A stretch of 25,032 nt of DNA from Apostichopus californicus (lineage: Eukaryota; Echinodermata; Holothuroidea; Aspidochirotida; Stichopodidae), in the NCBI GenBank assembly GCA_020650975.1, contig JAIPMN010009459.1, positions 10,528-35,559 of the forward strand. Direction: 5' to 3'. Below are positions 1 through 9,600 of this stretch, piece after piece. Under the pieces are notes generated by a model. It did not search any database. It saw nothing but the letters and a program-made list of their open reading frames with translations, and had not been told where the DNA came from. The position numbers and the translations under genes were made by a program. Each line of letters begins with the position of its first letter. Position 1 is the first letter of the stretch.

Positions 1-59
1 CACAATGATTCATTCTTTGTTTAGGTATGACTAACAAACAATTGTAGTTTTATTTTCCA

Positions 60-288
60 TTTTATACAACACCTAATTATATTCCAGCCATTTGATTGGT
101 CAATTGCTCGTCGATTGCATGCAAAATCCGCTCTATTGCACTCTATGAAATAGAACCATGGGTTATACATTTTTGATAGCACTTTTTTCAATGGTAAGAG
201 AGCAGAGAAACCTGTCTGTTCAAAACAATCTGTTGCATGAGTGCATTTTACATCCAATTATATCCAAATTTGAAGGTGTTGTATAAAA
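60..288. repeat. Inverted-repeat bounded segment (MITE-like)
   Basis: A perfect 15-base arm TTTTATACAACACCT at 60-74 reappears inverted at 274-288, enclosing about 200 bases with further loosely related inverted words (ATTATATTCC and its complement). No target duplication could be recognised, so the element type is left open. Confidence 0.5.
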
Positions 289-292
289 CAAA

Positions 293-411
293 TAATGAAT
301 GGTTTCCATTCCTGCAATAGTGCAAATATTTCATTCGTTGAAAGATGTAATTTGTTCCATTCAACTCGGCTGCGCCTATATTTGCACTATTGCACTCATA
401 ACCATTCATTA
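293..411. repeat. Long imperfect hairpin, stem about 35 bp, loop about 48
   Basis: The left arm 293-329 contains TAATGAATGGTT and GCAATAGTGCAAATAT. The right arm 378-411 contains their exact reverse complements in the right order, with a short mismatched spacer between the two words in each arm. It begins five bases after the inverted repeat ending at 288. Confidence 0.75.
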
Positions 412-422
412 CTTGTATAATA

Positions 423-817
423 TTAAGTTTACTCACTCAGGGATTTCTTGTTTGGTAATGTATGACTGACATAACAATTGTAGTTGTTTAGTTCCATTAT
501 ATTAAGTATACAAACCCAGGGATTTCCTGTTTGGTGATGTATGTCTGACATAACAATTGTAGTTGTTTAGTTCCATTATATTAAGTATACACACCCAGGG
601 ATTTCTTGTTTGGTAATGTATGATTGACTTACAATTGAAGCTGTATTGTTCCATTATATATTAAGTATACACACCCAGGGGTTTCCTGTTTGGTAATGTA
701 TGTCTGACATACAATTGTAGTTGTTTAGTACCTTTGTATTAAGTATACATACCCACGCATTTCTACTATGTTAATGTACGACTGAGATAACATCTGTAGT
801 TGTGTAGTTCCATAATA
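423..817. repeat. 79-bp tandem array, five copies
   Basis: Copies start at 423, 502, 581, 661 and 739 and measure 79, 79, 80, 78 and 79 bases. Each begins TTAAGTATAC (TTAAGTTTAC in the first) and contains GGGATTTCCTGTTTGGTAATG and CAATTGTAGTTGTTTAG-like words. Copies 1 to 4 are close; the fifth has diverged more. A weaker related stretch at about 12-60 suggests the array once extended further left. Confidence 0.85.
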
Positions 818-1892
818 TTAATATTAATAATATATAATGATAATAACTTCAAGGGTAACCCTACAGTAACTGCACTCAACCAACAAAATGGATTACTTTC
901 AGTAGTTTTTATTGATGCTTGTATTAGTTTTAACGACCTGCGCACAAAATACTTCAAACTCTTTTGACTTCTCCTTTAAAGCATTAACTACTGTATGAAA
1001 CATGAAATGTAAGCCTCTATTAGTAATAATGCTGGAAGCTGTATATAACACTATGTATGGACTATGTATGGACTATGTCCTGTATTAACACTTCTTGTGT
1101 ACTTCATTTGTGTGGAAATCCAACCCTCTTTAAAAAAATCAAAACAATTGTAATCTTGAAGTTTCTATAATTATAATGATAATGATCATGATAATTAATG
1201 ATAATGATAAATAATCATCAGGGAGGGGACTATTCAATGTTTACGACGCTTAATAAGCGACCACAAATGTGGGAGAAGTCCACAGGGTATATATGGATTA
1301 CAACTTTTACAATAAAACCCAAATACATCTATGCATGACTAGACTCTTTGTTACGATGACGAAGAGCAAATATCATTCCTTCCCTCTTTGTATTCTGCAC
1401 TGTTAGCTATCCACCTAGTGATGGCATGTACACGTTATATTGTTATCAAATCATTTTGCACGGTTCTCAAGGGATTTTTCCGTAAAAGAAAGTTCCAAGT
1501 ATTAGCACCTACAAGAAAGTACAACACTCTCAAATAGCCCACACAAAATTTTTTTTTTTCTTTTACACAGTTCATTGTATTCTAAAGGCCTGTGTTTCAG
1601 TTTTAGTTTGATTTCTCTATGATATATACCTCCCCAACAATACAATAGAATGGTGAAAATTAAAAAATTAGAGATTACAACAAAATATTCGTCTACCAAG
1701 AAAGAAAAGAAAAAAGAAGAAAGTGTGACTCATCAAAAGTTACACAATTTAATTTATCTTGACTTAATACCAAAAAGTTTACTCTTTCTGAAATCAAACC
1801 TTGTGTTAGGATTACAAGGCCTCTCCTGAGTCCCTTAAACTAAAATATTCTGGGCCTTTTTACAAAATTGGGAAGTATCAGTGAAAATACTA

Positions 1893-1985
1893 GCTGAAAT
1901 CCAGGGACATTTCCGGGGACACTTTTACTCCGGGGACAGTCCATGAAATGCAGGGACCATCCTCGAAAACCGGGGACGTCTGGAC
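1893..1985. repeat. Short dispersed GGGGAC-type repeat
   Basis: The word CCGGGGAC or CAGGGAC occurs five times within about 90 bases at irregular spacing, in an otherwise AT-rich intron. It may be a scrap of a transposable element; not further identified. Confidence 0.4.
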
Positions 1986-2517
1986 GCCTTACCATACTCA
2001 CACCCTTGTTCTAGCATAATTGCCAGTGATCGTATTAGCCCTCATGGATTTTTACTCCTGTACAAATACTCTGAGACAAATACTCTGAGACAATTTGGAA
2101 ATCAATTACAGATATTCGTGCAAGTTTAAGTACTCTTACTCGTACTAAGAGCCTTGTTCTCCAACTCAGGAATTCTACTTGTACTCATATGCATGACGTT
2201 GTACTGATACTACTACTTCTGTACAAGGCTACTAATTAACCAGTGAATACATACACATTTTTTTGTGCTTTTCAATTTGCAAGCTGCACAGAGATGCTAT
2301 ACATTGCAAACACAACTACTGTATCTGTATTAGATTTTCTTTGGTGTGGTTGCAGAGAGGGGTATACTACTCAGGGGTGCTGTTAGAGATCAGAGCCACA
2401 GAAAATAAGCCAAAGAATAAGGCTGTTATAACATAGAGAGAGTTAATGTGAAAGGTTCTTACATAGAACTGTTAGAACTGGCATATAACGATGACGGTTA
2501 ACGGACAGTCCGATTCA

Positions 2518-2553
2518 CATACACACACAGACAGACAGACAGACAGACAGACT
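2518..2553. repeat. CA/GACA microsatellite
   Basis: An ACAC run passing into about seven copies of GACA. Confidence 0.9.
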
Positions 2554-4068
2554 TAAAGATACATAGATAAACAAATAAGAAGAAACAAAAGTGATACTGA
2601 AAGGCATCAGGATATATATCCTTGGAGTAGGGGGTTATGGGAATGTCCCTTGAAAATAACTGAGCTGCTCCAAATATATTGCCGCTACTGTGGGTAATTT
2701 ACCTTTAAGCGAAGGCATCTTAATGACGTTCTATTGTAGACAGAGTTACGTATCAGCAAGGATCATTCCAGAGCTGTGGGACAGGTATAAGAAACAGGGG
2801 GTCCAACTTGCCTTAGTGTACCATTCACATCCCAAGAAAAGGATCAAAGGGTGTCTCCCTCCCCTTTGATAAAATCTGCTTTGCTTGGGGGTGTTTCATA
2901 TGTACTACCAAACGGTGGCATCTTTTATAGGCCTCTCAAGTTCATGAGTCTACTTTTCCAAAAAGAATCTTGTTATTAATATTTTTCTAACATTTTCTCA
3001 AAATATTCCTGCTTTTGTTTGATCTTTTCAATAAGTGTTCCCACCAGTGTTCAGACTGAACCACTGGCTAATATTTAGATGCATTCATTCCTAACTTCCT
3101 GACTATTTTTTTTCTTCAAATTGTTTACATTAAACATCAATCTTCCTCGGTCTTACTCTGTGAACATCACGTTTACGAACCAAGCTGTAAGTGCTTGGCT
3201 TATAATTCCCAAACCTTCTTTAATTTGATGTCACAGTACTTAACTTCCTTGTTTTACCCTGCATTTTTTAGTGAGCAAATTACTGAAGATCAATTGCATT
3301 GCTACACACATAATAATAATAGGCAAGGCTGCAATTGGAAATATGATCACCATAATTCCAATTTAATTTTTTTTTTTACCAAGACAGCTACATTTACTTG
3401 TTAATGTCTAGCAATTAACTTCCTTCTATTTTTCACATATTTTGTAAAACATCTGTTATCGACATGCAGAACTGTCACTGTTGCTTTTATTATCCTGATT
3501 CTCCAACGTTGTAGAAACCCTGATTCCTGCTTTACACATGTATCACATCTGTCTCGCACTGGCCAATCACTAATGTTGTCTAAAGAAACCAGGATGAAGT
3601 CCAGCTTAAAAGTATCCCCCCAGTCACCACAGGGTCATCGCATGCGAATGATTTGTGCCAGCAGTCAGTTATCCTTTCAACCATCATTTCTTATGAGAGG
3701 GTTTAACCCAGTCCTAGTCTCAAATTAAGTTTCTATGAAAATCCTGCTTAAAAGAAACAGAGATTGAAGTAAATAGGCCAGTAGGCTGGTAGGCCAGTAA
3801 GGTGCTAAACCCCTAAGGCTACACTGGTCCACATAACTGGTTATTGAATGATGGCAGGGCAATTTTTTTTTATTTTGGGGGGGGGGGGAGGTGGAGGGGG
3901 GAAAGGCTAAAATTTGCATAAAAACTCACAAGGTCTACAGATCAGTCCACCCAGCAGTCCATCTGTTGAGAACCTTTGGTCAATCCTTTTTAATTGAACT
4001 TGATATCTCACATCTGCCTTCCAACATCCAAGTATCACATAACAGACAAGGTACTGTACACAACTTTA

Positions 4069-4165
4069 CATTTGTCAGGACATTCATTAGTGAAGTGCTC
4101 TGAGATCCATATTTTAATGTAAGATGCTATACAAGAATCAAATATTATTATGATTTATTATTTTT
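4069..4165 (+). mobile_element. LINE-type 3' tail fragment
   Basis: GTGAAGTGCTCTGAGATCC followed by a decayed copy of the CGCTATA-type core and then ATATTATTATG runs. This order is the usual 3' end of CR1/L2-like LINEs and their SINE partners in marine invertebrates. No coding part is attached. Compare 9316-9390 and 10938-11003. Confidence 0.55.
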
Positions 4166-4841
4166 ACTATTCACCAGGTTTTATTACAGTACATGTGAGC
4201 AGTGAATCAGGCAAGATTCAAAAGGGGTCTTGTGGGACTGTTATCAGGAAAAGGCTAAATGGAAAGTGTGTGAGAAAAGAAAATGGGTATATACTGTACA
4301 TATGGGATTTCAAGAACTAAAAATAGAATACTTGCACCATTTTTCCTTTTTTGTAACTGTGAAGAGATATGAACATTAAAAAAACTAAATTTGTTAAAAA
4401 CAAATTACAGAAAGTTAACACCAGCTGGTAGAGCTTAAAATATATCAGGCTGTAGTGCAAGAGGTTGGAAATTATCAAAAAGCATGTTATCAAACTAAAC
4501 TCTAAAAATATTGACCATCAGGGTAAACAAATGGAACATTAGGGTATTAACAAAGTCCCATGGCAAATAGTAGCGAATCACTGTGACAGCTTAGCTTGCC
4601 CTTCTGACCAAAGTGACCATGTAAGGCTCATTATATCTAAACTTAAAAGAGGTATCGCAGCATATCGTCAAAAGGGCGGTACAATGAATGCTTGACAATT
4701 TACCCTTCCCTGTATAACATCTGTATTATATTTCTCAACTGGCATTTTAATAAAATCCCCCACAAAGGAAAATATGATATTTTGCTTTCATCATTTCAGT
4801 TTCTCTTTTCATCCATTTCCTCACGCGAATCATAATTCTTT

Positions 4842-4926
4842 CCAATTCCGACCCTAATATTGCCTAATATAGCGACCTTAATATTGCGACCCTAAAATTC
4901 CGACCCTAATATTCCAACCCTAAAAT
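4842..4926. repeat. Degenerate 15-bp tandem repeat
   Basis: Six or so imperfect copies of a unit like TTCCGACCCTAATAT, alternating TTCCGACC, TTGCGACC and TTCCAACC. It has no open frame of interest. Confidence 0.7.
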
Positions 4927-5374
4927 CTTCGATGAGAATATTTACTTCATTCACAAATTGTAAACTAGCAATTATGAAGCTCTATTGATCACTGAGAGAA
5001 ATCAATATTTTTCTGAGTGTTCTGAATTTCAAAGATGAATGGATGAGTTGCAGTTGATATTGCATAAATTTCAGCAGAAAAAAAAGCTAATTTCGAGTGA
5101 TCTTAAACCAAACTTTTCGGACCTTCTCTGTGACTCTTTTCAGAAAAAAGAAATGCATTGCTGTTCAAAAAAAGAATTAAGTCTTTCTTCTCAAGAGTGC
5201 TTTGAGACGATCATCTCAATCACAGTAAATGTAAAAGAGCTCAACATATGCACACAACATATGCACACAACAGCTTGCATAGACGTTGAGTCGGACTTGG
5301 CTTGAAGGGTTCAATATAACTTGTAAGAGCACATTTCAATATAATTATTTATATATCGAATATCCTTTCATATC

Positions 5375-5586
5375 ATCAACAAATGTTTCCAGAAACCTTT
5401 GACCGACACAACCTATTGTAACCCTGTAGAACAACCTCATCTGTATGAGAGCAGTATTACAGTATTATATTACAGTTTTTTTAATATATTTCTTATAATC
5501 AACAATTGTTTCCAGAAACCTTTGACCGAAAGTAAGTTTCATAAACCTGTAGAATAACCTAATCTGGATGAGAGCAGTATTACAGT
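5375..5586. repeat. Tandem duplication of a 90-bp segment, offset about 123 bp
   Basis: Copy 1 (5375-5464) and copy 2 (5498-5586) share ATCAACAA, TTTCCAGAAACCTTTGACCG, the CCTGTAGAA block and GAGAGCAGTATTACAGTA. A short AT-rich spacer separates them. Copies have drifted by point changes and small indels. Confidence 0.75.
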
Positions 5587-6487
5587 AGCACTAGTGTTTT
5601 GCCTACTTAAAAATGATAGTGCTGTACACTGCAAAAACATAAACAAGAAGAGTGCATACAAGTGCTTCCCTTGCTGTTACCAAAGCCATATCTTCTCTAA
5701 CACCTACCTGGTACCATGTCATATCCACCACCCTCACCCCTCACAACCCCACCCCATATCACATCACCATCTTTAACCCCCCCCCCCCTCCTTCCATCCT
5801 TTACATGTATCATTGAACTCTGAAAATGAACTATTTTGTACTTTTTCCTTTAGTAGTTAATCATTTCTTCATTAACAGATATTTGAATGTGAACACTGAA
5901 CAAGGGTTGACAAATGGCACAAAGTTTTCTATTAGCAAATTATAAGAAACCGATACTTTTGAATTCGTAGCAGCTCATGTCATAACTTCACTGCATGATT
6001 TGATGGTTGGATTTTGTTCTGTTCTTTTGTTTTAATACTTTTTTTTACTTCTATCTTTGATCAATACCAAGTCTCACAAAATACGGGAACCGTTGTAAGT
6101 AGTTCTTGTGTTACTTTTGACTTTGTTGACTTGAAGGGGCAAACATAGCTTCATAAGCTCTGGTTGTACGGATATATCGTCCAGATAGGAATGTCCTTCC
6201 CCCCCCCCCCATATAACTTCCAACAACACCGAAACCATCACCCAATTTATTAACTCATTAATGTGACCAAAGTAAGCCAAACTATTAAAAAAAAACCTCT
6301 GACGTGTAAAGGAAACTTCTGAAAAGGAAAATTGTGCCTGCTAACATTTTTTTTTTCTTAGAATGACAACTCAATAGGCTTTGCAGCTCAGAAGAGAAAA
6401 GAAAGTACTAATTTAAACTCACATTTATGAAGAAAGAAAATACCTCGAACAAAATGTTTCCATGATACCTTACTTCTTTTTACTTAC

Positions 6488-6619
6488 CCGCCAAAGTAGT
6501 AGAGTAATGGTTCCCCCAGTTCTTTGACCATCAGCACCCATAAAGTTCATCCTATATTTGTTATCTGGAGAGGTCATTATATCCCGTATTGAACATATCG
6601 CTTGACCCAGAGGCACAAT
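6488..6619 (-). CDS. INPP4: INPP4 coding exon 5: last strands of C2 domain
   Basis: 132 nt, 44 codons, residues 254-297, phase 0 at both ends. It starts IVPLGQAICSIRDIMTSPD and ends GGTITLLLWR. It follows exon 4 with no gap against the family: EDRDTHT-IVPLGQAICSIRDIM aligns residue for residue with [22 protein letters not shown] of INPP4A (from memory), and TITLLLWR corresponds to ITVIGWQ. The acceptor is TTATTTTGCAG and the donor is GTAAGT. After this exon the gene continues left, but I see no next exon before the window ends. Confidence 0.9.
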
Positions 6620-9600
6620 CTGCAAAATAACAAAGTACAAGAAGAGCGGATTGAATGTCTCTCTAAGTTTAAGATTAACATTGTCAAATACAGCCAGGCT
6701 GTGAGACTTTAGAGTAACAACTACTCAATTGTACAAACCTACAAACAGGAAGATATGAAACTAATCTCTAATCTGATTCAGTTTGTTCTCATTTGCTCCC
6801 CCCCCCCCCGCCCCTTTTGCTCTCAGAGCAGTTCATTCACTTTTCTTTTGTTTTCCTCTTTATCTTTTTCTTTGTCTTGTCTCGTTCTTTCTCTCGTTTT
6901 TCTTCTTTACATCTCGTGCTCTCGCTCTCTCTCGAGTGCTGCATGAAAAGAGCAATGGGCGGACTGAATAACAAATATGTGGCACTCGATGCCTTGATTG
7001 ATAGCGTGGGTAGATTATATAACAAATATGTGGCACTTCATGCCTTGATTGATGGCGTGGGTAGATTATATAACAAATATGTGGCACTCCATACTTTGAT
7101 TGATAGCGTGGGTAGATTATTACTTGAGTAGAGGGAAGAGTTTCAGAAGGCTCGAATGAATTTGAAAAGACATCATCAGTTCTTGTGAACATTTACATCA
7201 AAGCTTTATTTTGTATACATGATAGTCACATTGTGACACTTTTATTGTCTAAGGCATACTGTATAACATATATATATTCACGGATCCAGTAGTTAGATAT
7301 ATAATCCACAAGCTAATGAAGATACCTATGTGTATCATACGGCTGTTCCTAAACAGCAAGTTGTTAAATTATACAGTACACCAAATTGGTGTCCCACACA
7401 TTTTAAGATACTTCTGTCACCTTGCTTCATTCAGGCGCGTAGCCAAGGCGGGGGGGGCGAAGGGGGCAGCCGCCCCCCCTTGAGCATATATATATATTTT
7501 TTTTAATGTTTTTATGATATCGCTAGTATTTTCAAAAGAGAAAATGCTAAGATGCAACTTACAAGGCCTGGGAAGTGCCTTTTCCAGCGATCTGGGAGGC
7601 ATTTTCAGCCAAAATTTTCTTGTACGCTTCGCGCCAACCCATGGTGGCGCTACGCTTAGATAGTTTGCAATGCCGAATCTACAGTTTCGCCCCTCCCTTT
7701 GCAAATTCCTGGCTACGTGCCTGGCTTCATTGCAGAACATTGGCTAAATGATGCATAATGCTTCATTAATCTCTTATGTTGTCCTGTATTTTAATGATAC
7801 AAATAAGGTTGTTATCATTCTGAGGCAAACTGCAACTTTCATTTCATAGTCGATCCTCACATCAAATCAAGAGCACTTTCACTGCTTAGAGGATGTGGTG
7901 ATCGATACACATAACACTTTACCCACATAACTAAAGCAAGAGGCTACTTATGACAAGAACTTTCCTTTTGAACGTAGTATCGAGTCACACAATTAATTTC
8001 AGGATAAGATCATAACGCTATATATGTGTTTGTTACAGTTTGTTGACATTGTAGTAATAGATTCCTGTACACACTTGGCAGTGTTTTGTAGAGATAAACC
8101 TTGACTTGTCGTCCAGTTACAGAGTTGTTGACAATTGACAATTCATAATCATGGACGCTGAATATAAATATGAATCTAAGAGACTGACTTCGGTCAGCTT
8201 GTGGCTTTGATATGCCAATGTGGCTTCTTCGCGAGTTCCTGTTTGCAGGAGGATCTAAAATACATACATACATACATACATACTATGCCGAATAACATGA
8301 AACCCAATGACAATGATTTTCGAACTCAGTGAGCAGTTATACCCCTACCAATTATTCTTTTGTTCTGTTGGGTTTAGAGCATTACAGGTTTTCAGAGGAA
8401 TCCTCACAGCAAGTTGGTAATATGACAACACTCTCAGCTGACTTTAAATAAATTGCATTGTTGGTAAAATGTTGGGCGTTGGCAATGTGAATTGTAGTTC
8501 ACAAAACTATATGGTTGGGACTCTAAAACACACTCATCACACAATGAATGTAGTACAAAACGGTGATTTAAGCTATTATTTTCCGTTTAGTTTAGTTTAT
8601 GGTATGCTAACGGTTAGGAAGACAATAGAATGAAGCTCATTTGAAACTCTACCCGTGTGATAATTTGAGATGAATCAAGGATTAGATCAAGTCTTCCATT
8701 TTTCATTGAGTAAACCTTCAGAGTCATAAAAAGCAGGCAATGTAACTGTCGCACTTATTCCTTAAAACCGGGACTGCCGTCCCCCCTCCCCCTCCCTACC
8801 TCAGACCCATCTGAGGAGGGGGAGTTTGTCCCAGCAAATGATCACTTTCACTGCAGGGAAACCACGTTGACCAAAGCTGTTTCAAAACCACATGTCCCAA
8901 CTGGCAAACTAGAAATTCTAAACCCACAGAATGTGTTTTGCAGATAAAAATGTTATGTTTGGCAATGTCACAGACAGTATTACCTAGACAACTGAGCACC
9001 TTGATTTCCATTTTCACATGTAGGGCAGTTCATAACCTTTTTAAAACTTGCCTAGCTACTTGCCATGACAGTTAGACAGGTGAATTTATCTACTGAAAGG
9101 TAATCATATGCGTCCCCCTTCCGCTCCACTCTTCACCCAGGTGTATAAATGGGGACTTGCGAGGTGACTTGTAAATATAGTTACGTGCGCCGGTTTGTGG
9201 CTGCACCCTATGGGAAGTCCCCCAGGGGACACGTGGCTGTGGGGCACTGTGGTGCCCCAGGAGAGATTGTTCACACTTTGGTGTGTAGGTGTGACAAGTT
9301 ACCAATGACCAGGGTAAAGTACAGCGCGGCGAGACTTTATTTAAGTTGGGCTATATAAGAACTACTAATTATTAATTATTGTTATTAAAGGGTTTTCCAT
9401 AATTCAAATTATTCAAGATTTATTTTATGACGACTACTAACGGTATGAGTGTCTCTGTCCTCCACTTGGATGACACTGGCTCGGATCCTCGTTATCGGGG
9501 AGATGTTCGAACGAGACTCAAACACGATGGTGGTCAGAAAATGAGGGTTGAAGTTGTTCTCCACTATCTCTGTCTTGCCGACGCAAGCCCACCAGGTGTC

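Larger units (their letters stand above)
1..6487 (-). other. INPP4: INPP4 intron 5 (open at left edge)
   Basis: AT-rich noncoding DNA after the GTAAGT donor of exon 5. It holds the repeats listed separately, homopolymer runs (G-rich at 3878-3900, C-rich at 5777-5788 and 6200-6210), a GACA microsatellite and a LINE tail. I searched the minus strand for the next INPP4 exon by splice signals and by family motifs and recognised none. The open frames here are short and without family resemblance. Confidence 0.6.
6620..9441 (-). other. INPP4: INPP4 intron 4
   Basis: 2.8 kb of noncoding DNA between C2 exons 4 and 5. The join is gap-free at protein level, so no coding exon is needed here. It contains a pyrimidine-rich stretch (6795-6940), the 51-bp triple repeat, the MITE, a CATA microsatellite, a GC-rich hairpin and the SINE, each listed separately. 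Confidence 0.8.

Noticed and set aside
2690..2800. Minus-strand words resembling the LWNDLP...RNSV end of a LINE reverse transcriptase
   Set aside because: Only a few residues match, with stops between them and no adjoining tail; too weak to annotate.
5039..5305. 88-residue plus-strand open frame starting MDELQLILHK
   Set aside because: No family recognised, AT-rich, no splice or promoter context, and it lies inside an intron on the other strand. The end is a small direct duplication (AACATATGCACAC).
6793..7192. Overlapping frames of about 110 residues on both strands
   Set aside because: They are made by the pyrimidine tract and the 51-bp repeat, not by a gene.
8010..8273. Minus-strand open frame with a plausible acceptor (TATTTTTAG) between INPP4 exons 4 and 5, containing DRSQ as in the vertebrate protein
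   Set aside because: Exons 4 and 5 join in phase 0 and align with the family without a gap, so an extra exon would break the C2 domain. The DRSQ match is out of place and the possible donors are weak.
9149..9358. 69-residue plus-strand frame with normal-looking composition
   Set aside because: It is the GC-rich body of the SINE.
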